This document shows positions 43,901-57,908 of a stretch of 64,000 bases of DNA, one piece after another (the first letter of the stretch is position 1; every line of letters starts with the position of its first letter). The notes beneath the pieces were generated by a model that saw nothing but the letters and a program-made list of their open reading frames with translations, made no database searches and was not told the DNA's origin. A program made the position numbers and the translations under genes. This stretch comes from Halichondria panicea (taxonomy: Eukaryota > Porifera > Demospongiae > Suberitida > Halichondriidae), in NCBI RefSeq assembly GCF_963675165.1, contig NC_087382.1:5557963-5621962 (forward strand), given 5' to 3'.

Positions 43901-46900
43901 CCACAACACATCCCACTGCTATACCATACCAAACACATCATCACCACAAGTATGCACACACGCAGTACACATGGTAGAGAGTGCACACAATTATAATACT
44001 CGTTATTGTAATGTAATGAACGTTTACACAAACAAAATGTACAGTGTATATGAGATAGAGTCATCAATTTTGACAAAGACTACTGTATACATACAATGTA
44101 TATATATATGTGTGCTTTATATATATTTACGAACACGATATCATCCCGGGAATAGGTGGTTTTGTAGAAACTCTCAGGGGAAATGTGTACACCCAGGACA
44201 AATATTGACGATTGACAGCTACATACATATACGTACATATCCCAGCTGATACTAATTATCATCCTTAAACATCGGCCTATCCCACTGACAACACCACCAT
44301 TCTTGTGTGGTGAGATGCTTACGTCCCTCCATGAACATATTTGCACACACACACACAAACACACAAACACTCACCAGTGCCGTTTGAGTACACGCGATGG
44401 AGGAGCACTTGTTGATGGTCAGAGCTCTGACAGCGTAGATCTCGGCAAACGAGTACTTCTCCTGAGTGTAGTGAACGTGAGACAAGCCGTACCTGAGGGT
44501 AAGGGAGCGAGGTCGTTAACAAGCATGAACACACACACACAGCTCACACACATACACTGCATGAACATACTATAGTACACACAGGTTATATGTACTGATT
44601 ATGTATTAATTGTATGTTAATTTCAGTCAGTGCTAGCAGGTCACCTTAATACACACCCAATATCGATCTGCTCAAAGGTGACTTAATTGGGACTTTAAAA
44701 AGTGTTATGTTGGGCATTAACCCTTCTCTCACCAAGCATTATAGTGACGAGGGTTAATGGTGACTGCCTCTTGGAAGCAAGTGAGAGCCTTGTCAAAGTC
44801 TTTAGTGATCCACCACTCTAGACCCAGGAGTGTGTGGGCGTACTCAAACTGGGGGCACACCTGTGACAGCGTGGGGGGCATGTGGGTGTGTGTGGTGAGT
44901 GTGAGTGTGTGTTGTGTGGTGAGGGTGTGAGTGGGTGTGTGTGGTGAGGGTGTGTAGCTGTGTGGGTTTGCGGGTTGCAAAGGGTGTACCTTTTCAACAT
45001 ACAACCCTTGCCAGCTGAAATTGCCAATTATGTTCAAATTAGACCACACATGTACTTTACAAGCAGTTGTAAATTGCTAGCGCCATGTATCCTTAAAAAT
45101 CACTTAATTGTGGTTCAAATTTAGTCTTTCAGTTGCAATAAACACTACATCACAACATTTCTTTAGCGACCGTGGCCTAAACTAAACCCATCACACCCAG
45201 TTGAGCTCAGACATCAATTAGTGTAAAAACATAAACACTAGCTAATTAATTAATGTGTGTTATTTCACACCTTAAGTTAATTTTTAGAGCGCGGCTTCGT
45301 TAATTGGGGGAAAAATGTATAAATATAAACTTTGCTTCATGAAATAAGTAAGTTATGATTAGAACAATGTGTCTAAAATTCTATTTTTGGAGGACGTTAA
45401 TATTATCCCCAATATAGAAACATGAGATTACACAACCAAGTCTAGATCTAGTCCTCCGCATATTTACATAACCTCAACATTATGATAATAATGAAAACAT
45501 TGGGTCTTGTGTGGTCTAAGGTATTCAGTGGGCAGCAGTGTGTGTGTTGCTGCTTTGCAACAGTGCTCAGTGACAAACTATCGGCAATCTTATTATAATA
45601 ACAATTATGATTACGCCTAATCGGACCAAAACAGGCGATGTAATAAGAACGTGTTTAAACGATCGAGTGTTTGTAGTGAAACAGAGTTTGCAACAAATAT
45701 GATCTATAAGTTATATCATAGGGGGCTCAATCAACGTAAGAAACTTTTAAAGGAAAGCCCTTCTAATTTGAATAATGTCTGAATAGTACTGGAAGATCAC
45801 TACATGTGCGTGTGCATGGTAACACTGGACACTACAAAATATAATTATTAGTACACCTTGTGATAATTATGCATGTGCACACTGATAGTCTAGAGCACCT
45901 GAATGGCCCTCTGGAGGTACTTGATGGCAGAGGTGTGATCCTTGTACCTACAGACATGTGTAAGCGTGTGAACAATTCTTATTCTAGTAAATTGAGCGCA
46001 TAATTATTACATCGCATGCTATTCTTTCAGTAGCTACGTGTGTAACTGAATGTACATGTACCTGTTCATAATGGATGCCATGGCACAGAGTGCACGAGGG
46101 CTGGTCTTGTCGGAGGAGTGTAGTGCCTCGGCCACCACTGACAGCTGGACGTCTTTCTGCAGGTGACACAGCGCTGAGCTATACAACTCCATACCTGCAC
46201 AGGGGGAGTAAGCAGGCAATTTAGTACGCCATTGATAGAGTACGTAACCGCAGTCACCCTATAAGCAGGTAAATCGATCTCTATAGTACATGTACGTACA
46301 TGCAGTCTGAACAACGGGGTTTAAAATCTCGATCCAAAGCATGTGTTTCAACCTGTCTTAAATAGGCTAGTTCTATATTCCAGCCAATGTTGGTCTGCCT
46401 CAAGGTGACTACATTCTATGTATACTGTATATACATATAGTGTATGTAGTATCATTTAAATGATGCATTCAACTTCCTTAGTGCATATACATGTACATGT
46501 AGTTTTAAATTCATTCCCAGCCACTAAGCTGTATACTCCTCGACCAGTAATTACCTAAATAGAATCATAGCACACACGTAAGACTATACGTACGTACATG
46601 CCCTAAGGTCAATACTGGCCTACGTACCTTCCTGACGATGAGGGTCCATGGCATGCACCTCTCCATATAGTTTAGCACTCTGTAGGCCAGGGACACATTC
46701 AAATTAGCAATTGCAAAACATCATTCATTGATCGCAGACAAAGCTACTTATGACCAAGACAACACGTCATTTGTTCCAGATGGATTTAGAGTTTAGAGTT
46801 TAGACTAATTGTAACCGTGTGAAAAGTGGTCATTCTTGTGCAGACCAACAAATGGTGTTAATAATAAAGAGGTGGTCCTCCAACACAAGTTGAAAGAAAA

Positions 46901-47295
46901 AAGTTAAACAGGATGGGGCACAAAAAACCTGACTGAAAGTTCATTCATTCATTATTGGTTACTATCCCTCGATGGTTATGAATAAGCTTTATACTTGTGA
47001 GAGAGGTCACAAAAATAACTGCACGCAACGAAATAACTAAATTCAGACATAAGCGTGTGTACAATGAAACAAGATACATTACTACAAATGGTGATACTAC
47101 AAGAGTACACACAATGTACAGTACTAGTGAGAATTAGATATGATTTAGACTAGTTTACATTACACGTGTATCAAGATACACATGTACGTATATGTATAAT
47201 AATGATTTGGTACTATGGAACTGGAGTTGGGGATAAGGAGCAAAGCAAAAAATAATGTGACAAACATTATACCAGTAACATTGTATATACACCAA

Positions 47296-47393
<98 letters not shown>

Positions 47394-50300
47394 GCACACA
47401 CACACACGCACACATACGCGCACACACCTGTTTGAACCTTTCTCCAGCAAAGTATGCCCTAGCCAGTTGACTAGTCACCCAGGCCGTACCAGAGTGATGC
47501 GGGGCAATCGTTTCAAACTCTTCTATTGCCTGACCAAGATTGTACAAGGACAGAGAATGGTAGGCAGAGCCTAACTTCACTAGGAGCTGCATCAGGGAAT
47601 CTGTTGGGGCAGAGAAACAAAATAATAGCATTCTTTGTCACTGAGTGTGTGTTAAAAAGTAAATTGCGTGCATTTTCATAACAGAAATCATATGTATTGC
47701 ACAGCTAGACTGTGGTGGTGGATATGCCAGCGTTGGCATTGTGGTTACATAGTCACAATGCAACAGCTGTTGGCTGATGTGAAAGGTGCTCCACCGTCCA
47801 ATTACTACCACCGTGTTCTGCAATGTTGACATCACAAGGTCTACACTAAATTAAGGTAGAGGAGCACCTGTGTTTACATCCTTTAATTAGGGAACGAGTG
47901 CATGTGCAGGTGAGTGAAGAGCTGCATCAGCAATACACACAGAGTCTAAATGTTCTCTTATCTCTGGTCAAGTTCAAGACGACTAGTAAAAAGCTATATG
48001 TACATGTACATGTACGTACAAAGGCCATTAGGGACCCCTATAACCAAAAACTTGGAAAGTCAGTAAAAATAGAAGCACCACCACCATTACACATTTGATT
48101 GTTTCTTGTGACCACCATATTTGGGACCACTGATTGCTAACTGCAAGTGTACGTATTAGCCATACACACAATGATAAACTACAACACTATGCAAGATCTC
48201 AGAGGAGGTAAGACAGTGGGTGAATGAATGCACTCAGCTAGAGACGAAGCGGCTGCTGGAATATCCGGCCTAAAACTATAACATTATTCACGAGTCTATT
48301 CATAGCATATTTGCTCAACTGCAGAGTCAGCAGTATGCGTATCAAGCATGGGCATGCAACTTCAAAGGTGAATAACTACATGTACCTGTTGTGACACTGC
48401 ACAGGTCACACATGTAACACACACATATGCATGAACTCACTGTCCTCGTACAGCTACTATAGCAACACTTAACTACCGTAATCGTTCTAATTATAGAACC
48501 AGCCTCGGTTAGGACGCCTTCTTTTATAACGCCTTATAATTATACAATATTGTTTCTAGAAAAATCATTCTTTTTTACTGGTTCTATAATTAGAACGATT
48601 ATGGTACACACTACACACTGCACCAACATGCAGGTAAATGTGGATAGCCCATGCAGGGGTATCCTAGCTCAGATTACGCTTTTTAAAAGTAATGACCTTT
48701 ACCAAATTCACATGTACTCACTGAGTCCGGTCATAGCAGCTTGTTCCACCTCCGCTTGTCTCTTAGCGAGCGTCTCTTCACTGCTCTCAACCGTTTTCAC
48801 ACTCTCACTCTCAGTCCTGACACCCTCACAAACGTTTTCTTTTACACCTCGTAGAACAGCGCTACCGTGTTGAGACGATGTAATCCTATTGGACGGAGTG
48901 TGAGCGGGTGTGGCTAGTCGAGCCACCTTGGATGAGGGGGGCAGTCTGTCGTCATGCTTACCCCCTCCACTGAGAGATGGAGAGCTGAAGGTGACCTACA
49001 TGGCGTGGGAGAAGAGTAATACCGTATAGCAAGTTATTTTTGAGGGACTACATTTTCGCGAATATCTCGTCACGAATTTCATTTTTGAGGATAGAGGTTC
49101 AAATGACCACACCCCTACAGTAGAGAGGTTTCAATACCTGAAGTAAACCAATTTTTAAGGCAATAAATTACCGAGGTTCGATCAATCCTCGAAAACCGCG
49201 TGCCTCGATAATAACCAGCTATAGTACGGGTATATAGTGAAACCAGTCAACCATAGGCCGAATAACAGGCTGTATAAAAAGAGGTAGCCTTGACGCTTAT
49301 TATACAGGTCAAAACAAATGAATGGTAAAGAGGCTTTAGGACTCACTGATCTGGCTATAATACACGAGGTGAGCTTAACAGACAGGTTTCACTGTATACA
49401 CACACTGACACAACGTTAAATTAATACATATACATGCATGTGTGTACGTACATTATTTGTGGTATCATTATTTGTGGTATCAATAGTTGATGCATGCATC
49501 GGTGTAAGGTTAGCCTCATGCATAGAGTTCATTGTTACAATAAAAATTCAAATCAAGATAAAATCGAATAAGACTCGGAGACATAAAATTCAATATCAGA
49601 GGACCCAGAGCCATTAACGCATCAGTGTCAGGAATACTAACTCCAACATTGCCCTCGATATCACTATAAAAATGCTTCATCACCAATTATCAAAAAAGTA
49701 CACATTAATGGTGGGTATACAATGTAGCTAGTGCTGTAAACATTGCAATAGTAAAGACTCACCTTCTTTAATGAGGGGTCGAAGGTTCTCCTGCTGAGGC
49801 TGCTGATCTTTGAGCGAGACTTTCCACGAGTGCTCTAGAAAACAACAGAAATATTTACACATTAGAGCCGAGTGGAAACTGTGAAATATTTAATGTTTGC
49901 TTACAAGTTTATCTGTGGATGTTTAATTGATATAACGAGCCCACATTTAGGAGTATAAGTTAATTTACAAGCCACACACTTGTACAAACACAAACCATTC
50001 GTTAATACTATACACGTATCAGCCGGCTGAGCTATTAATCATCCCATAAATCACTCGCTCCTGCCACATTTAAAGCCACACACCCTCACCCCTCACACAC
50101 CACACTCACGCCTCACACCTCACACTCACCTGTACGTCTCTTTTGCCGCCCGCAAGCCTAGCACTCCTCCGAATACTCAGGGAACTCTTAGGAGGTATTC
50201 TGAGTCCCGTCCCAGGAGGCGTGGTTCTAGGAGGTGTGGTCACAGACTCACGTGCTGGCATCTGATTGGTAGCTGATGCTGATGATGTCACAGTGGTGCT

Positions 50301-53300
50301 GTGCATTAGCGGGTGGGTGAACTCTGACCCTCGGGCATCTGGTGAGGTGGTTGTCTCGGACTGGTCCAACAAGATTGATTGCCTATCAGCACTAGGCAAT
50401 CGGAGACTCTTTCGACCCAGACCCTGCGAGGAGAAAGCAATTACTAAGATGAATGCACTCTCATAATTATTGACAGTGCTATTGTGTTGATAATTACGTC
50501 ATTCGCATTGATCGTACTGTAAGTGTACTACCGATACTTAAATGTAGAAGGTAGAATACGTACATTTTACAAAGCACTTATTTCCAAAATATGGCATCAA
50601 GCAATGAACAGAGTAAGTAAACAGACCCACAGAACTGTTATAGAAATAGCTCACACAGATATGAGACGAGTTCCACAGTTAACAAAACCTCTTATAATGA
50701 TCACATCACATGAAAAGGCATGCACAATGTATCTCTGCGATGGTGAATTGAAACATGTAGGATTACGTCAACAGACATAATTTTAATATCTCACTACCAT
50801 AACAGTGGGACCTCTGACAATCTACACTCCCATGCATGTGCATGCACACAAATCAAGCACTTAAAAACTAAAGCATATAGCAGTGTTCCGACCACACAAT
50901 AACTATAAGGCCAAAATTAAAATTATAATTAACAATGCGAAGGCTAGCTACATACTAGAAGTAAGAAATAACACATTAACACATTCCATAAAGTATCAAA
51001 AGGTAAGCAAAATTCTCAGAGTCTAAACAATTCATTCTCCTTCAACAATAACTATGTAGTATAACAATCATTAATTTTAACTATCAACCAATGTCTTCAC
51101 CATGTCCAACTTAATAGGCCTGGCATTCACAAACTCCAAAATCTTCTCCCGGAGATGAAGAGCATTGTAAGTATTGGCCAGCTTGAGTAGAGTGACGGCG
51201 TTCGAGTCAGTCAGCTCATTTAGGAGGGCTTTTTCACAGAGGTTCTTGAGAGAAGAGAGTTGGTACTTATCAGCTGCTGCTAAGAGGTCAGGAGCCAGTA
51301 CATTGAGATCAGGGATTTGCTCTTGACCATACATGTGTTCAATGATGGTCTGAACAATTTGAGGTTCGAGATCGGACATATCGATCGTATTATCACTTGT
51401 TTTCCAACGTTTTATCTTTGACTTGAAGAAGGGTGATTGAGAAGCAATTACAACTCGATGAACTTCAAATTGCTTCTCTCCGCATTTAATTGAAGCATCA
51501 GTGAATATTTGGTTTTCTCGGTCATTGTTTAACGCAGCTGATACGCTTACTGGAGCAACAAGTGGGATGGAATTGGTTGTGTGTTTGAGTTCGTTCACCA
51601 TATGCACAGTCATCTTACAGTAAACACTAAGAGAGTCGTTGTAAGTGTACTTGCTAGAACCCAATTCTAATTCTTTTTGAGAAACGACAACAGAAATATT
51701 TAGGACTTTAGAAAAGTTAACCAATTCTGATTTCACAGATACTTTTTTAGCCTTGCAAAAATTTGCTGGAACATCCAACTTCTGATCTTCAACAAGAGCC
51801 ATCAGAGATAGGCTTCCGTTAGCTAAAAGCCTCACACTTGGCTCACACTGTAAGCACACCTCAAGCCTCACACAGGTGCATTTACTAGCATCACTTCGAC
51901 TTGTAACTCCATTGGGGCATGTATGGGTAACAAAAGGATACTTTAAACAGCTAGCTTGAAGGGAAAGCACACACTCGGCCTTTTTCCCTTCGATACAAAA
52001 TCCAGGGTAGAAGCTTGAGCTCTTGATACTACCTCTATTGATACTATCAACAAAAGCCTTTAAGTTTCCAACAGTCCATCGATAGTTAAACGAGAATGAA
52101 TCGCAATAAGTATGGCACACTGTCGCATCCATATCCATTGTATACTTCCAAACAAAGCAAATGGGCAAAGTTTAAAGATATTCATAGACTCCCATGCACT
52201 TCAATTTTGTGTACATGTATGTTACCGTAACGATTGCAAAATCAATGAATACACTTATTGTGAAAATTCACTAGTGTATGTAAATTCGAGAGTATAAATG
52301 TGTTCGCGGTTTTCGTACGCATGTACCTGCAAACATTATACTCACGAATAATATAGTATGCATGCATGCTGCAAAAAGGCTGCTATTCCGCAAAAACTTT
52401 CTAACCAATTCAATAACAAAATTCCATGAAATTTTATACCCTCGAAATATACCTGCTGTACGGTATTCCTATTCACGCACTCCTGCTGATCAAAAAAATA
52501 GAAACATACTGTCAGTTCCTTTCGAATATGCGTACTCGTCTGCGCACATGCCATGACATGCTACTTTTGTTACAATAACTTGGGCCGGGAACAAGTCTGT
52601 ATAAAAGTCGAAGATATCTGCTAATTGCACAAGGGATGAAAACCGCGTATTCAGCTAACATTGACTGGAGAGTTGTATGGCAGCACATTGGAATGAACCT
52701 CTCTTACAAAGATATATAAGAATTCACTAGCAAATCGCTTCAAGTACCGCTCACATAATTTTTTCTTTATCCAAAATGTTTGGAGATGTGGTAGCCAAAA
52801 ACAATGTCTTTGGACACTTGGATGATTGTTATGAGCATTGATTATTGGCTATTTACCTGAGGGAGATATGCAGCATAATTAAAGAGGCAACTGGAGTGAT
52901 AGCTAGTATTTGAAACTACAGTGTGCCTAGCCTCGACCTGGAGACCTTCACAGACATCGCTGCCATGTTATGAAGAGGAATGGGTTCACAAGAAAGAAAA
53001 TTTAGTATGTTTCCAAGCAGAAAGCAGAAAACATTTAGTATCAAGCTGAGTTCTTAGCACATGCATCCCTTGCTACTGGGAAAGAATAATTTGTATGGAT
53101 TGACGAGACTGGAAGTGATAAGCGTAATTGAGGAAGTTTGCACGAGTACTCATTGAAAGGCGCTTTCTAGTGCATATTGTGCCATTTCTCAAGCTGATCA
53201 ATGCATTCAGACCTCAGTGTGATATTCCTTGAGTAGATCCTTTCTTCAACTTAGATAGGCAGGTAAAAAAGGGAAATTGAAATCACAGTCACAAATAGTT

Positions 53301-56300
53301 CTTGTTTGTGCTAGATTACAATCTAACCTCACAAACCTTGATAACTTTGTTGTGTATGGCAAACCATTAAACATAAAATCAATTTGGCCAATAAACCCAT
53401 GAATGTAATTCTACTTGGGTCAACATCATCTGAGTTTGCAAGTTCTGAAATAGTGCAGTGCAATGTTAGTATAGATGTGGTATTTATACTATTAACATGA
53501 CCCTTACTAGACAAAAACATGGATACTGATTGTCAAGCCAAAATTAGTCGGTAAAACCCTGCAAAATGTAGCCAGTCAGTACAATAATGAGAATGTAGCT
53601 ATTGAGTACTAATATAAATTATTATGCATTCATATGACAAAAGGGAATGAGCAGCACAGTGACTGAGAAAAACTATGAACAACATTAAAGGTGATGTAAT
53701 CCATGACGTGTACATGTAAAATGACACCAAAAACCATGCATAAGATCCTATACAAAAGTAAAAATAAGAATGACCACAACACACTGTATGTTTGCATTAA
53801 TAGTTTGGCAAAAAACAATATTGACACTTAACTACTTACTAATTAATTTGGAAGAGATAGAGATTTGTCGGTCCATGCCTCAAGCATTTGCATTTTCATC
53901 AGAGGGTTAGAATAAGCAAAGTCCACGACTTTCTGTTTCAGATCAAGAGCATTGTGGGTGGAGGCTAGCTTAAGGAGATGTGCTACATTTGAATCAGTTA
54001 GCTTTCGAACTAATGCTTTCTCGCAGAGATTCTTGAGAGAAAACAGTTGGTATTTTTCAGCAGCTGCTAAAAGATCGGGAGCTTGTTCGTCGATGTTAGC
54101 AACCTCACCAGTGTACATGTGGTCAACGATGGCTTCTACCGTCTGTGGCTTTAAATCAGACATGTCTATCGTCTTATCTCCCTTTTCCCAGTGTTCCATT
54201 TTCTTCTTGAAGAAGGCTGATTGGCTCCCAATCACAATCCTATGGACATCAAACGCTTTGGAGCCACACTTGATGATAGCATCAGTATACAGTTTTTGAT
54301 CTCGATCCTTCTTTAAAACGCTCGCTAAGCTAACATGCGGAATAGAGGGGATTGAGTCTGTGATGTGGTTTAGTTCGTGGTCAACAGCATACACAGTGAC
54401 TTTGCAATAAACCGTTAGTGAGTCTTCGTAAGTGTACTTGCTGCAGCCAGCGTTTAGCTCGTCACGAGAAATTCGAACAGATAACTTGCTATTAAAAGAT
54501 GACCGTGATTTTGGTCCTTTATTAGTTAAATCGTGTTTCACGACTTCAACAAAGTTTTGAAGGCAATGTGTATCTGGATCTTTGTTTGGTACGAGGATAG
54601 AAACAAATCCAACTCCAAGTAGATCCAAATCTAGAAGGTTTAATGATACTTCAAGCTCTACACATTGACACTTTTCTTTTTCGTTGTATAAAAGATTATC
54701 TCCATTAGCACAAGTTGCAATATGCGAGTGTCCACGCAAATCCTCATAACACCACCCTGTAAAGTTGATAGAGACTTCTTTAATCTTCAGGCCAATACTG
54801 AATTTCGGACTATTTATACATGCCTTGCATTTGTTATAGTCACAGGCACCAAAGTGACTCTCAATAAGACTTTTCACATTTCTGATAGTCCAGGTGTAGT
54901 CAAAAGTATGAGAATCAAAGGTTGTATAGCATACACTAGCCATTCTTGTGTAGGAAGGTTCAGAGGTCAGAGTGAACAGCCTGGTGTAATAGATCTAATC
55001 ATAGACTAGGGATACACTGGAGTGCAACCTCGCTATGCGTATTCATAACATTCAATAATGTTGAGGTGTGTCTCTTGGTCAGAGGGCAATAATAGGTAAT
55101 GATCACTATGTCACAAATCGCCAATTTAAGCATATAGATAGAACAGGAAAGGGATTGGAAACGACCAGGCCGCCCTGTGTCAACGGGTGAAACACTCCTC
55201 GTTATGATTACGCGCTCGCGAATATTTTAGTTTTACCGCACTCTGGTTGTATTTCAACTATTTCTAGCTCTCCTATCCACTAGCAATCACTCAGGGGCTG
55301 GGAGGTACTCTAGAGAAGTAAGTTTACACTACTGACAAGCTCTAAGTCCGCTGTCTTTACTCTGTTTTCATTTTTAAATGGCTAGTCTATAATGGGTGCA
55401 TAGATGGGCTGACAGGTGATCTACTATTAGTGAACCAGGAGGGGTGTACTGAAGGAAAAGACGAAAAGGTCGTTACAACACTTAGAAATGCACTTTATTG
55501 ACTTGACAGAGTAACCCATAGAGGTTGCCTAATTGCTCCTTCACCATAACGTACACACACATTAGTCACTGCAGCATGCCACTGGCATATAATTTTCAGT
55601 TGGAAGTCCTATAATAAATAGCTATAATAATTATTGTACTTAACTTACTTAACCACATAAGTGGGCATACAATAACTGTACGCCCAATTAAGCGTGTGGT
55701 TGATTAAAGCGGCATTGGTTTGTGGTTTGTAGCTGCTGATGTCATCAAAACAGTAGAAAATCGTAAATTATGTAGCTTTTCAGTGTTATCTCAGCAATGG
55801 AATAAGCATATAGGATGTTCTTGGTATCAAAATGTAGCCCATTTATCTGTAAACTTACTACAGAAATTTGAAAGCTAAGCTATTAACTTTTCAGAAGTTA
55901 TTACTCTAACCAAAAGTGTACCTAAAAACCAGTAAATCATGAATTATAGACACTGTGAACATAATATGTAAGACCCATAAAGGGATGGTCAGGATACCTA
56001 AACCATTGAACAACTATGTGATGAAGTCTAGGACCTTAGCTGTACAAGGTTACTATTTTATTACTCTAACCGATTACACACTATCTGTTGTTCTATTAAT
56101 CACCACAAACCCACCACCTTATGTTTCCATGGAAAAATTGTTGTAGCTTGGTCATTCACCTACACATTGGTATCAGCACCATTTCTTAGAAATGTTCCAA
56201 TCGAAATATATTTACATTTAAGTACAGCTATTCACAAATTTGTGGTAATCTACTCTCTAAGCTGGATGCACTGTACAATGTAGCAACAACCAAAACACGA

Positions 56301-57784
56301 AATTCAGCTGCTTAGGGTGGACAAGGTCTGGACCTTTCCTAGCAAACATTGTACATGCCAGCGCATATACGAAAAACAAAATCTATCTATATACATGTAT
56401 ACCATGCAGCAGTACCTGTATATGTGTAGTTTAGGTATTTGTGTGACCTGGTATACACAATTAAGAACACTGTTACTTAGCAAAGGATAGTAGAAATACT
56501 AGAGGGAATGATATGGGGCCCTTCTGGAAGGAGGGGCTCTCATGCCTTAAGGTCTGGTACTTCCACACGTGTAGTATAGACTACATCATGCACTCCTGAC
56601 TACATATATAGTACACCGTCACGCATACACTCACAACCACAATAAACGGATGGGGTACGTACTATGCCTTATATGTGTAACTGTGTACTCACTACTTGTC
56701 GGTTAGAACAGTTATACCATGAGCAGGGTGTCATACAGGGGGCAAAGGGGGAATATTCCCCCTCTAAAATGTGCATTGTATATGACTGAGTGTCCATAGC
56801 CGAGAATATTATATACTAACAGGGTATTGAAAAAACAGTGACCTTTTTTTTTAGCAAAATTTCCAATGTATTTTCAAAACTCAAATTCTTTATGACACCC
56901 TGATGAGTGTACCTTATTAGACCTTGGTGCTGAGACGATGGTGTTGAGATAGTCTGGAGGCAGTGGTGTGGGGGAAGGGGTCACTGAGTCAAAGTTCAGG
57001 GAGTGGGGAACCCCCTCTGTGGGCGTGACCAGAGTGGGTGTGGTCAGGTTGAGAACGCCAAAACTGTAGGGGAGAGAAGAAATCAGGTACACGTGAACAT
57101 AGATACACGAGAACCTGACAGCACATTAATACACCGGTCACTGGACTAGGGATATATGAAATATACCGCAGAGAAAGCTCATAACACAAGCTTATTCCCA
57201 TAGTATACATGTACAAGTACAGTTGCTTGTCATCATAATTATGACCCACCCACCTTGGAGTGAGTGGCATTAATGCTGCTGTCTTGGACATGACCCTACC
57301 ACTCTCTACTGAGGCTGACCCAAAATCCAGAACTCCTCTCACAACACTCAAGCCTCCATCTCCGGAGAACGTCCGCTTTCCACCGGCAACCATTTTTGGA
57401 TCAGTGAGCACGCCCACTCCAGAGGAGGCGTGGTCTTTGAGGTGTCTATCTACAGACATAGTATCTTGCCCCAGTCTAAAGGGGATTGGCTCGTGAGGAA
57501 AAGATATGGTTCTCAGAGAAGAGGGGGTGGAGGAAGCTATTGCTTTGCCGAGAGTTGGCTGTGCAAAGAGGCCAGGAGTCACATAGGTGTGTTTCAATGA
57601 GGGGTCAACTGTGAAAGCATTGCTTGTTGGAGCCGGATCAATGGGAGTGTTGTGTGTGATGGTGTGAGTGCCCTGAGGCTGTGAGGGTGGTGGGTGTGTG
57701 GAGGTGTGAGGGTAGTGAGAGTGTCGTAGGAACGCTGGGAAGGCAGTCATTGTGAAGCACTCGCTGGCCGACACTGGTTCTCCT

Positions 57785-57829
<45 letters not shown>

Positions 57830-57872
57830 CATGTGTGTGTGTGCACGCGTGTGTGTGTGTGTGTATGTGTGC

Positions 57873-57908
<36 letters not shown>

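Noticed and set aside
53842-54943. Reading the BTB frames as extra CDC27 exons
   Set aside because: CDC27 exons 6 and 7 already join in phase at matching conserved sequence, and both BTB frames have their own start and stop.
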